64,000 nucleotides of DNA from Actinostola sp. cb2023 (taxonomy: Eukaryota > Cnidaria > Anthozoa > Actiniaria > Actinostolidae): NCBI GenBank assembly GCA_033675265.1, contig JAUJYZ010001172.1, forward strand, positions 62,001-126,000. The letters are read 5' to 3'. Under the pieces are notes generated by a model, which did not search any database, was not told where the DNA came from, and saw only the letters and a program-made list of their open reading frames with translations. The position numbers and the translations under genes are program-made. Shown piece after piece: positions 1 through 10,204 of the stretch. Numbering within the stretch: position 1 is the first letter of the stretch; every line of letters begins with the position of its first letter.

Positions 1-495
1 ACATAGAAGGGATGAAAAGCTCATTAAATGATTAAAGAACATTGCCTTCCCCTTGAAATATTACTAAGCCGTTCATGAGCTTGATCAATACTTCCAGAAG
101 TAAATCAATTGTAGGTTGACATCAGATAATATTCGCGAAAAAGCAGACTCATGAATACCTTTAGCGACAGCTTCACACCAAATTAAAACATGGAGGACAC
201 AGCGGTCAAACGATACTTCGCCGATTTCGTGACGGTAATTTCTCGAAAACATTTCCGAAGACACGACGTCTTACCGGAGAAACCCTTCCGGAAACATCCG
301 GACATACACTTTTCTCGAATCCAGATAGCTTCTGCCTTCTAGTGCCAGGCCCCTAAGGTATAGCATGGGAACGAGGACGATAAGCATGTCGAGATTAGTT
401 TCGCTGCTCGCTACGCTCGCAGCAATTATCAAAGAGTGAATTAATTGAATGTACGCAATTGACCCTGTAGGGGTGTAATGTTTTTCCATTTCATA

Positions 496-610
496 CCACG
501 TGTCATTGCCCTGAGTATTAGATTCTTTGTTTGAGTGACATCCATATTTATGTCTCTTCTCAAGCGTTTCCGATAGAGAAATAAATAATACTCAGGGGAA
601 TGACACGTGG
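496..610. repeat. Small foldback (MITE-like hairpin)
   Basis: Arms 496-520 and 586-610 are reverse complements over 25 bp with one mismatch, separated by a 65-bp spacer. The arms begin CCACGTGTCATT. No clear target-site duplication was found, so the superfamily is unassigned. Confidence 0.6.
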
Positions 611-731
611 TCTGAATTGAGAACTGAAACATTACGCGCAGGCTGAAATGGCGGTCATGTACGATGTCACAACTTAAGCAACGGACATGCATGTGTGTCT
701 TTGTACAACGGACTTAAAAAGCTAATAATTT

Positions 732-763
<32 letters not shown>

Positions 764-801
764 ACATGAAAAATGCTCGATTCTGATTGGCAGTGCATTT
801 G

Positions 802-835
802 AAAAGTAATTTGCACTGCAGTGCAAATTACTTTT
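802..835. repeat. Perfect 34-bp palindrome
   Basis: The sequence is its own reverse complement over 34 bp, centred on CTGCAG at 816-821, with no spacer. It could be a MITE core or a hairpin relic. Confidence 0.8.
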
Positions 836-2349
836 TTTTCACGAATATTATTAATTGGTAATCATACGATTTCTCGCTTACGGGCTCGTGCAATTTTGAT
901 ACTCTTTGAAAAACACACTCGTGCAAATTATTTCCAAATTTAACTCGAAACCGTATGATTACCTCTACTAATAATGATGATGATGATAAATGTATGAACT
1001 GCATGTATGTACAAAAGAATACTAAGAAATCATAATTGAAACTAAACCATAGTGAAAAGAGCGTATCTAAAATAGTATCATCATCAACGGAGAAAATAAG
1101 GAGTCATTTTTGAAAAACAATCGTTTTCGATCTGTTCAGATCATCATCAGGCACTGAAAGGGTATATATATATATATATGTTTCCATATTTAAGAAATTT
1201 AAAAGTTTTCCGTTTTATATACTCTCATCTAAAACGGTGTTTTGACCAATCAGAGCGCGCGTTATATCTAAAGTTAATATTCAGGCGTGATGTTTCAATT
1301 ATATATATTATCGATTGCCTTATGATTGATCGATTGTTATCGATTGCACTAAAATAAATGCCCTAGCTGTCCCCGGTCACTGTACTACCTTGAAAGCGTT
1401 TCCTCGCGTGCCTCTCTTTTTATGAGCTAGAAATATTTCTCCTTGTTGGACTTGGAAAGGACAACATTGATAACTCTTCACGATGCATCGATCGCACTTA
1501 GACAGTTGACTTCGTGGCTTTCCCAGCGGCTTTCCATAGACGACATTTTAGCGGCAACGTACAGAGGTCGAGAGGACTACGTCACGAAATCTTGTACTCA
1601 ACCCGATAACAATCGATCGATGTTCGATTTTCATTTTTCTTGTGTGACTATCGATTGGTGATCGATTGCCCAAAACCAAACGATATCAATCGATTAATTG
1701 TCATCGATTGATATCGATTGTTTGATTGGTTTTCCGATCATCGATTTTCATCGATTGCCTACAACGGGATATATGGCACACGTTGAAATCGTGTTTAGTT
1801 TCTGGCAATATTGCACGAAATGTAAGCTACTTGTAGCCTCTTCTTACGGCGTTTTATCCGAGGATATTGGTTCCGAGGATATTGGGTTACCTGTGGTGGA
1901 TAAGTAGCTTAAACGAAATGTTGCACCATATGTCTCTACCTTACTTCGAATCAAATCAGCGAGAACGCGAGCTTATTTGGAAACAACCACATGTACAAAT
2001 CGGCTTAACAAGTTTAATACTAGATTGGGCTTTTTAGTACCATGCACTGCATATAATATTTTAAACTAACAGTTCCATATATGGTATTATTGAATTTTAT
2101 TATTTGATTTCTATATTATTTTGTAGTAGTTTCTGATGGTTTGACAGAAAAGCAAGCTGAAGGTAAAATTATATTGTTGTTTAATGATATGGTTTGCACT
2201 AATTGACCTCTGTTAATGAGATACTGCATGGGTGAATTGCTTGACATGATCGTTATTCTCATTGTACACATAATTGCCTATAAAATACACAGATTACATT
2301 ACCTCAGTTGGCGCCAGGAATTGGGAATGTATATAGTGCATAACTTATA

Positions 2350-2518
2350 GAGTCGTTTTCGTATGAGTGGGAAATCTAAGGTACGGAGTTACGGTCACGG
2401 AATCGAAGACATTCAACCAATCACAGTGCGCTGAAAATCACTGCTCAACCAATCAGAATCCTTGGTCACGACACGGCCACCGCACCGTAACTACTTCCCA
2501 CTCATACGAAAACGACTC
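2350..2518. mobile_element. MITE, GAGTCGTTTTCGTATGAGTG family, copy 1
   Basis: Inverted ends GAGTCGTTTTCGTATGAGTG and its complement bound about 170 bp containing CCAATCA words. A second, diverged copy lies at 10992-11150, which supports a dispersed non-autonomous DNA element. The TSD is ambiguous. Confidence 0.7.
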
Positions 2519-3347
2519 TGTACCCTACAGTATATCAGGCGCATTGCCCTTAATTATATTCTCAGAACTCTAATTTCCTTTGATATTTTTGAAGAGACCT
2601 ACGCACCACCAACCTTCACGCAGCAATGATCTGCTGAGACTACCCGCTCACTTCCCCTAGTAGTAAAAGTAGCGTCTTTAGTTATCTCTTGTCTTCTTTT
2701 ACCGTGTTTCCCACGTATCCTATAATAACTGGCTGATCAGAACCCACCCCACCCTTTCCTATATAGTCGCTTTCGCGGGACCGCTGACAAGTGCTGACCT
2801 TAATACATATGTGGGCTCAAATCAAAACTATGTTGCCGCTGACCGCTTTTTACCCTTCAAATAAAGTTTTTTATTCACACTTATTTAGAAGACAATATAC
2901 AGACTTTATAAAATAAAACGAAAACTTGAATTAGGAATTAGAATCTAAGTATGTAGTGGTCAATTGAGCGAAGCTTTCGAGTTGGTAGTGGCAGCTACTC
3001 TGATTAGAACTAACTCCTATTTCCACTTGTTTCTAATTTTGACGCTTTTCAATTCCTTCCATAGAAATGATAAACAAGCGAAATCAAATCATTGTTCTAC
3101 TGTCTGTTGGAGTTGCTCTGCTTGGTTGCCTTTTCTTTATGATTCTAATATTGATATGCTGCATTGCGAAGTGAAGAGTTGGTAGGTAGATGAATGAGTT
3201 GCCAAACAAAGCTTGTTAGGAAGGGGTTTAAGCTAGGGTATCAATGGTGTAAAAAGGTTTACTTGGCGCCTCCTTACACTAAGCTGTTACACGATGTTCT
3301 TGAAGCTCTCAGTATATTTCATCACCGACACATTTTAAAGGCGTTAA

Positions 3348-3780
3348 AGTGTATATGATACGAGGTTTTTTTCTTTTGAAAATCGATTTCATATGAAGTG
3401 AATAGTGCGATGTTTCAGTATTTTGTGATTTGAGCTTCGTATTTGCGAGTTATGCTAATTCAGTGACGTCAGATTGTTTTTTCCATAACTTCTTTTTTTT
3501 TTCAAGCAGCACTCTTTTCTGAAATAGAAAAAAAAAGTTTAACATCATCTATATAAGTTGCAGAAAACGTTTTGCCAGATTAAAAATGTCAGTAATTTGC
3601 ACAAGGGCGCTTTTGTATAATAAATTAAAAACAATCTGACGTCATCAAATTACAATATCACGATTTGAAACCTTTATAACTCGCAAATGCGAAGCTCAAA
3701 TCACAAAATACTGAACCATCCCACTATTCACTTCATAAGTAATCGATTTTCAAAAGAAATAAAATCGCGTCATATACACT
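3348..3780. mobile_element. TTAA-flanked foldback MITE, copy 1
   Basis: This 433-bp element is flanked by TTAA on both sides (3344-3347, 3781-3784). Long inverted arms start AGTGTATATGA and share an inner segment (AATCGATTTCATATGAAGTG) with the element at 41478-41934, which is also TTAA-flanked. TTAA duplication is typical of the piggyBac and Kolobok superfamilies; no transposase is present. Confidence 0.82.
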
Positions 3781-4544
3781 TTAAGGAAGCATAACAAAAC
3801 CACTGCAGGCGCATCAAGGAATATTTCGAATTCATACATACTGAGATTTTTAGTTCGAATCTTCCGGTGTGTAAACCCATTTCGCGACTTTTCTTAGCCA
3901 ATCAGAATGGCGAAACGACTTTCTCACCAGTGAGAAAAACATGTCGTTCAAACTAGGACCTGTCAAACGTATCGTGTTTTCAGCAGCTTTGCCAGTCGCT
4001 GTTCAATCATAACAAACAATGTTGCTTGCTTTTAAGAATTAAAATTGGTGACTGCGGATCAGTTTTTCCTTTACTTTCTCAAAATAAATTACCAAGATGG
4101 CTGAAAAATTGAAAAGATTTGGTGCGTTGAACAAATCTATAGAGAGATTCATTGAGGAACAAAAAACAAGTATACTCCCTACAAAACACGAAGAGATGTT
4201 GGTCTATTGGCTGAGTTCCTGAAAAAGAGGAACGAAGCAAGAAAAGTTGATCAATCGATCAATCGTCCGACGATGATGACAGCCCGCCAGTACATTCCCA
4301 TACCCAGACCCTTCTCAGCTTTCTAACGAAAAATCGAAGGCTCTGGTAAAAGAGAAACCGGAAGACCCAGATGCTAGGTGGTCAGATATGCGCATGCTCA
4401 ATATTTTCTAGCTTAACTAAAAATCTGAAATGTAGATTAAGTTTTGTTAGAGCATCGGCGAGAACTGAGGCTCAGTATCCAGCCGCTGGGGTTTCAATTT
4501 CGTGCGCCCGCGATACTCTCCCCCTCACGGCTGGGCGCACGAGC

Positions 4545-5424
4545 CAACCTCGTTCCCAGGGCCCTCTCTTCTCGCTATTTTCAAAATGGCGGACGCTCGA
4601 GAGAAGACCCTGGTGACGGCTGGTCACGCGCGTGTCTCCAAGATTCTTGGAGGTTCGTACCCAGGCTTCCATTTTCCTAATGATCGAAAGGGCCTTGTGA
4701 AGAGTTACTGAAGAAATATACGTTCGTTCGTGTTTTGCCTCAAATAATAAATAAAATCACTTTCTAAGCTGGAGCAATTCTGGCCATTTGAAAAGCAGGG
4801 GTTCGGAAGTGTAATTAATGAGACACATGAACAATTGAACAGGTCAGATCGACAGTTTATTCGCTGTAAACAAGTGCTGCTATTTGTATACAACTGACAC
4901 CTTTCATCTCTACCCCGGCATCTCTAACGGTTCTCTATAAACGGCTCAAGTACAAAACATGTTGACGTATCACATACTGCAAAACTCAAGAGCAAAAGCA
5001 CTAGCAAATTATGTAAACAGAACGACAATATACAGTACATCAGTTTGCCGTGACCGGCCGTCGGTAGTCTTGTTCCGGGGTCTTGTTCGATTTATACCTT
5101 GCTTTACGGTAAACGATCTCGATCATGTTCCTAAAGACATTTCAATGCTTCGATAACACTCACACATCACTTGCAGCGGCTTTGGTCTTCCTAATTCGAG
5201 ACATTTGAGATCAGAGAAGAACTATCAGTTGAAACTATAAATTCACTCGATGCGATTCGAATTTTAATTTATGCTATATTTAGCAACCTTCGATAAGGAC
5301 CAATTAGAAGGCTTGTTGTGTTATCCAATCAAAATGCGTTTTAGTTCAGCCGTCACCAGGATCTTCTCTCGAGCGTCCGCCATTTTGAAAATAGCGAGAA
5401 GAGAGGGCCCTGGGGACGAGGTTG
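4545..5424. mobile_element. Mutator-like non-autonomous element nested in the 4294-6660 element
   Basis: TIRs start CAACCTCGTTCCCAGGGCCC on the left, and the complement with one change is on the right; they extend about 75 bp and include AAAATGGCGGACGCTCGAGA. A 9-bp duplication CGCACGAGC flanks it (4536-4544, 5425-5433). The duplicated word comes from the left TIR of the outer element, and its counterpart is visible in the outer right arm near 6430. This proves insertion after the outer element existed. 9-bp TSDs are characteristic of Mutator-like elements. Confidence 0.82.
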
Positions 5425-5509
5425 CGCACGAGCTTGTCCTTTGTTTTTGTCAACCAATCAGAAATCTGCCCCCCAGTTTTTAGGGGGCATAAATTAAAAA
5501 AATGGCGTG

Positions 5510-5695
5510 ATGGAGAGTTTTGATGCTTGTGAATATGCCCTTGGCTTCAGAAGTTTCATTTAGAGAGTTTTAAAGAAAAACAGCGTTTAGCTTTGAAATA
5601 AATTGTTCTGGGAAAGAATGTCTTCGTTGTTCTTCCTACTGGCTCTGGAAAATCTCTAATTTTCCAAGCGCTCCACTCATCTTTGACCTCGTGAT
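5510..5695 (+). pseudogene. RecQ-like helicase N-terminal fragment (decayed)
   Basis: An ATG at 5510 opens a frame reading MESFDACEYALGF. After a one-base frameshift and an in-frame stop, it continues as KEKQRLALK then IVLGKNVFVV and LPTGSGKSLIFQ. GSGKS is a Walker A motif, and the surrounding LPTGxGKSLIFQ pattern is typical of RecQ-family DNA helicases. Only this segment is visible: no DEAH box or downstream helicase motifs follow before the inverted repeat at 5765. It lies inside a transposon and is probably captured or vestigial passenger sequence. Identity rests on one motif plus flanking residues. Confidence 0.6.
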
Positions 5696-5764
5696 ATCGC
5701 CGCTAGTGAGTAGTGTCTCTCATGAAATACCAAGTTAACTTCCTTTCATCAAAGGGCATTACAG

Positions 5765-6146
5765 TTGATTTCACACAACTTTGGCCGCTCCGATTACGAA
5801 GTTCAATAACGATCTTTGCCGACTTCACTGTGAACTGGCTTGGTTCAGTGAACCGTGAGTAATGTTTATGTCTCGAATTCAAATATTTGCTAGAATTGCA
5901 TCTCAAACGAAATGTTTCAAAAAGTGTATTTCAAACTGCATTATGGAGATAAAGTCCTTTCATAGCGATGTCGTTCATCCTCAAAATCGACTTTGAACTA
6001 TAGTTTTGATGAGTTTTTGAAACCATCGTGTTATCAGCTTCAAACATCTACTGGTCAATTTCACTTTGAAGTTCCGAAGTTCGTTAGCAAACTTGGGAAT
6101 TGCGAACGAACTTCGCAATCGGAGCGGCCAAAGTTGTGTGAAATCC
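5765..6146. repeat. Inverted repeat inside the long-TIR element
   Basis: Arms at 5765-5803 and 6108-6146 are complementary over about 39 bp (TTTCACACAACTTTGGCCGC). The spacer of about 300 bp has no coding signal. This is likely another foldback element nested in the host transposon. Confidence 0.6.
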
Positions 6147-6847
6147 ACTGTAAAGCGGCTTTCTTTGGAGCAAGAAGATGAGTCTATGAAATGTGGCGTG
6201 TTGTGCAAGATTGAAGACACATTTCCTCACAAAGACATCCGTTTCCTTTTATTTTCTTCCTGTTTTTGGCAAATGATACAACCACTCTGGTTATTTAGGA
6301 CAAACAAATCGAGCGCGAATAAAGTTTGAGTAAATTGGATTTTCAACCGAATATAATTTCACTTCCGCTTCCGTTTTTATATTTATTTATGCTAATTACT
6401 TAAATACGTCACGGACATGCTTTCAAGCTTGTGCGCCCAGCCGTGAGGGGGAGAGTATCGCGGGCGCACGAAACCCCAGCGGCTGGATACTGAGCCTAGC
6501 GAGAACTTCGCTGAAGTCCGCCATTTTGTCACCGGAAGTTAGAAAATATTGAGCATGCGCATATCTCACGACCTAGAATCTGGGTCTTCCGGTTTGTCTC
6601 TTCAATACCAGAGCCTTCGATTTTTCGTTTGAAAGCTGAGAAGGGTCTGGGTACGAGAATGCCCGCCAGTACAGTGGGGTTAAAAAACTACTTTACAATT
6701 GTACCTGTAATGTTAATTAAAAAGTAAGCTCATGTTACTTTTAAAACTGTACGTAATTCAGTTGTTAAAACGAAACGAAATAAAACAAAACAAAACAAAA
6801 AGAAACAACTAGAAAATCTCAGTATGTATGAAATAAATAAATCAGTA

Positions 6848-6982
6848 ACTTCATGGGGAGGGCACTTGTACGGCATTTTCTCACTCGTTCGTTTGTATCA
6901 GAAATTTCGTTGCGCTCAGTCGTTCGATTTCTGCCGTCACCTACTCGTGCGAAAATGCCGTACGCGTGCCCTCCCCATGAAG
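6848..6982. mobile_element. Foldback MITE (ACTTCATGGGGAGGGCAC ends)
   Basis: Inverted ends ACTTCATGGGGAGGGCAC at 6848 and the complement ending at 6982; the interior is also partly palindromic. About 135 bp in total, no coding capacity. Confidence 0.72.
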
Positions 6983-7370
6983 TAATCTATATATTTACGT
7001 TTTCATCTTGTTTACCGTAAAAGGCCATAAAATACGTACAGCACCCAAGCGAATGAATAGGCGAAATTATTACTTTTTATTACAAATTATTCTTTGATAA
7101 ATTTGCAGACTTTTCCTCAGAAAAAAATCCAGTATAACGGTTTCGGTCTGCAATGTTTGGTTACAGTGTTAGTTAGGTCGGGCCGGACATGAAAATATTT
7201 GGCTCTTGGTCATGCATCACGGACTTCGCTGTGCTCGGTCCGTCCGGCCTTCCCACTCAGGCAATAAGTACATAGTATTTAACCTCTGTTTTATTTTCTT
7301 CCCAGATGAACAACGTGCAACGATTCTCATAATATACTCACATATATACTCATGCACTTACTCACATATA

Positions 7371-7648
7371 TAGCTAATTGCATAATCGTTGTCGGGTTGA
7401 AAATCATAAATCACAAAAGCGGAGACCGCAAGGATGGATGGGAAATCAGTTCATGAGCCACATTACATGCAGATATATTCAATGTTCTCGTAGTTTTGAA
7501 GGTATATGAGCTATTTAACTAAGATCCTACAAGTCTGGATAAAAAGGTCGATGATATGATGATGTTATTTGAGAGGTTTAATTTCCCAGAATTCCTTTTG
7601 GTCATAGCTTTCATGATTTTCAACCCGACAACGATTAGGCAATTAGCT
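7371..7648. mobile_element. Foldback MITE inside the 24-bp satellite (a)
   Basis: Ends 7371-7407 and 7612-7648 are complementary over about 37 bp (GTTGTCGGGTTGAAAATCAT within the arm). No coding sequence inside. Confidence 0.72.
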
Positions 7649-7682
7649 ATATACTCATGCACATACTCACATATATACTCAT

Positions 7683-7813
7683 GGCCCGCGGAGGGGAAGG
7701 GGCTGGTAGGGCTATAGCCCCACCACGTTTTTGTCCAAAGATGGTATCGTCATTGCGACCCTTGTACGGAAGAACATTTTTAGCCCCACCACTTTTAAGC
7801 TTGCTCCGCGGGC
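7683..7813. mobile_element. Foldback MITE inside the 24-bp satellite (b)
   Basis: Ends GGCCCGCGGAG at 7683 and the complement at 7803-7813. A solo related end (CTCCGCGGGCCCTGAA) lies at about 16725-16740, so this is a dispersed family. Confidence 0.6.
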
Positions 7814-7940
7814 CCTGATACTAAATTCACATACTCACATATATACTCATGTACATACTCACATATATACTCATGCACATACTCACATATATACTCATGT
7901 ACATACTCACATATATACTCATGCACATACTCACATATAC

Positions 7941-8205
7941 AGCTATTTCAAAAAGGTTGATGAAGGTTTTGTTGCATCTTGCATACCGAGCCCGAAATGT
8001 ATTGTGGATCATATGTAAATAATGCCAGCATGCACACACAGAAGAAAATATGCCGGCTCCATATTGCGAAGACAAAGTTTGGGAAAATTCCCAGAGTCCA
8101 TATTGTTGTGACAATTCGCTGATTCCATTCACATCGCCCATAGAGCATTTCGGGCTTGGTATGCAAAATGCAACAAAACCTTCACCAACCTTTTTTGAAA
8201 TAGCT
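7941..8205. mobile_element. Foldback MITE inside the 24-bp satellite (c)
   Basis: Long arms starting AGCTATTTCAAAAAGGTTG are inverted across 7941-8005 and 8140-8205. The 265-bp element lies between satellite units. Open frames over it are by-products of the arms. Confidence 0.75.
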
Positions 8206-8375
8206 GTATACTCACACATATACTCATGCACATACTCACATATAGCTTCACATATAATCATAGACTGCTATTTCACGGTCCCGAATGAATTCAAGAACAG
8301 TACACAATTCGTAGGTTTACGGCTATAGGGCTTACATGGATATATATATATATATGCTATTCCTGTAAGATTGGG

Positions 8376-8778
8376 ACCTAAAATATATGTCTTATATGGA
8401 ACTACATGGCACTATATGGAACTACATGGAACTATGTGGAACTATATGAAACTACATGGAACTATGTGGAACTATATGGAACTATATGGCACTTTATGGA
8501 ACTACATGGAACTATATGGAACTACATGGAACTTTATGGAACTACATGGCACTATATGGAACTACATGGAACTATGTGGAACTATATGGAACTATGTGGA
8601 ACTATATGGAACTATGTGGAACTATATGGAACTATATGGAACTACATGGAACTATGTGGAACTATATGGAACTATGTGGAACTATATGGAACTATATGGA
8701 ACTACATGGAACTATGTGGAACTATATGGAACTACATGGAACTTTATGGAACTACATGGAACTATATGGAACTTTAGC
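8376..8778. repeat. 10-bp satellite, GGAACTAYRT units, about 38 copies
   Basis: Consecutive 10-bp units GGAACTATAT, GGAACTACAT and GGAACTATGT run from about 8396 to 8778. Since 10 is not a multiple of 3 and the unit lacks stops, all three forward frames stay open; the resulting Tyr/Trp/Leu-rich frames are not genes. The left flank (TTGGGACCTAAAATATATGT) recurs in inverse orientation at the second array near 21970-22000. Confidence 0.9.
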
Positions 8779-9281
8779 ACGTAGCTAGTGCTAGTAGCTA
8801 ATTAACCGAGTGAACATCCCAGCCTTGATTTAAGATTTTGCCGTTCTGGAAAATGTCCGTGACCGTGTTAGCGCAGCCACTCCATGGTTATCCACAACAA
8901 ACAACATGTTCGATTAGACAATGTCACTCTGTGCAGCACTTCTCTTTAGAAATATTATAGGAATAAAAGTACTGCGCTAGTCCGTTTTATTTCTAAGGAG
9001 AACATCTAGCTGACCCTGCGTATAGTGTTTAATTCTATGTAGAAATCTCGACATATACCGTCTTAAAGGCCCATTGTCACTAACCATGATGCACCGCGCA
9101 ATGTTAATGTTTTGATGTATCGCTTCAATGTTTGCGCGCTGATAAAGCGTATATAATTATTCAACTGCTGTATGTTGGTCTAAACCTTTAATTTGTAAAG
9201 GTTGTCCATCACTACAGATGTAAAGATATTATAATAATTGATAATTGTTGGTCACTGTGACTGGATATGGACCCTATGTTC

Positions 9282-9957
9282 TACGGTGGTTTACGTAAGT
9301 GCAAAACACAAACGCATTCACGATGTATTCCGTATAAACTCTTCTGATCCGCTGGTTTGAGTGCATGAGATGACCCATAACGGTGGGCTTGAATACCTGA
9401 CCATGACCCCTGGCCATTTCTGCGTATAAAACAATGCGCAAAACACACACGATGTTATTACGGCGATCATTGTTGGTCCTTGGATTAACTAACCACACGA
9501 CTAAAACCATCAATGCAGCCATGGTTATCTGGATAGTGACAGGAATTCATGCCCGACTACATCTACAGAATCTTCAACCTTAGCCGTCTATGTGACAATA
9601 GATTTTGCACGCGGTTCAAGTAATCTTTTCTCTTAACGACGTGCTTTCCTCAGATTTGATCCTTTTGGATCAAAATAACATCCACGTGCACGACGTGATC
9701 CTGATTCCTTCAATGCTTGAAAAAAGTACGTTTTGAAATACAAATATCGCGAAAAGTTGCCATAATTATATTCCTTTTTGAAATAACACCTAATGGTTTA
9801 TTCCTCCACATTTCCTAGAATGCCGATGCGATTGCTAGCTAGGTTAATTATACCCATAACAATATTTCTCAAGGGATTATGGGATACGTCGTATCTGCGT
9901 GTATGCATGTTTAGGCTTTTGTGAATGTGTTTTTGCACTTATGGACCACCCACCGTA
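9282..9957. mobile_element. Non-autonomous IS3EU-like element
   Basis: The 676-bp element is bounded by 6-bp direct repeats ATGTTC (9276-9281 and 9958-9963). Both ends begin TACGGTGG and contain a shared AAGTGCAAAA block, matching the ends of the 7.7 kb element at 35362-43089 (TACGGTGGCCCATAAGTGCA). TIRs beginning TAY with a 6-bp TSD match what I recall of the IS3EU superfamily in Repbase. No transposase or HECT sequence is present; an open frame on the minus strand (9274-9522) runs through the TIR and is not supported as a gene. Part of the interior (about 9585-9790) is shared with 18041-18266. Confidence 0.82.
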
Positions 9958-10022
9958 ATGTTCAGGCCAGAATCAGAAAATGTCATTCAAGCGAGGAACA
10001 TGTCATAGTACAGCCATCATCT

Positions 10023-10204
10023 AAAGGCCCAGACACACGATGCAACTTTTCTTGCAACGTTGCGCGCAACAAGACTGAGTTTGTTTGGGGTGTCACACGA
10101 TGCAACGTTGCGCGCAACAGTTGCAGAAGTAGAACTCGATCCTACTTCTGCAACTGTTTCGCGCAACGTTGCAAGAAAAGTTGCATCGTGTGTACGAGCC
10201 TTTA
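10023..10204. mobile_element. Foldback MITE (ACACACGATGCAACTTTTCT)
   Basis: About 180 bp with near-complete hairpin structure: AAAGGC...ACACACGATGCAAC on the left, and the complement ending in GCCTTTA on the right. Internal GCAACGTTGCGCGCAAC words are palindromic too. No coding capacity. Confidence 0.8.

Larger units (their letters stand above)
1..2349. other. Gene-free AT-rich stretch with simple repeats
   Basis: I see no convincing exon here. It holds a 25-bp inverted repeat (496-610), an AAT microsatellite (about 737-760), a perfect 34-bp palindrome (802-835), a longer imperfect inverted repeat with arms near 857-876 and 947-963, a TA microsatellite (about 1162-1180) and a cluster of ATCGATTG words (1307-1765). 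Open frames are short, without splice-flanked structure or recognisable domains. Confidence 0.6.
4294..6660. mobile_element. Long-TIR DNA element carrying a helicase fragment
   Basis: Left arm (about 4294-4540) and right arm (about 6428-6660) are inverted copies of one another over roughly 240 bp, interrupted by small indels. The ends read ATTC(C/T)C(A/G)TACCCAGACCC. The element is bounded by a direct repeat GCCCGCCAGTAC of 12 bp (4282-4293 and 6661-6672). Long TIRs fit a Mutator-like element, but 12 bp is longer than the usual 9-11 bp, so the class is uncertain. Inside lie a second element (4545-5424), a decayed RecQ-like helicase exon (5510-5695) and another inverted repeat (5765-6146). Confidence 0.72.
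7323..8255. repeat. 24-bp satellite (ACTCACATATATACTCATGC) broken by inserted foldbacks
   Basis: Units of about 24 bp built from ATACTCATGCACATACTCACATAT occur at about 7331-7370, 7650-7682, 7826-7940 and 8207-8245. The blocks are separated by three inverted-repeat elements (7371-7648, 7683-7813, 7941-8205), so the array was once more continuous. Confidence 0.75.

Noticed and set aside
7826..7940. Regular short repeats considered as a CRISPR array
   Set aside because: The units are contiguous tandem repeats without unique spacers, in eukaryotic DNA.
7827..8261. 144-aa minus-strand open frame with repeated Met-Cys-Met-Ser words
   Set aside because: It runs through the 24-bp satellite and a foldback; there is no codon logic or start context.
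8371..8788. Long Tyr/Trp/Leu-rich open frames in three forward frames
   Set aside because: They are produced by a stop-free 10-bp satellite unit; all frames are open for the same reason.
9274..9522. 82-aa minus-strand frame with hydrophobic start, first read as a receptor exon
   Set aside because: It starts inside and ends through the TIR of a non-autonomous transposon, with no splice sites or homology I can name.
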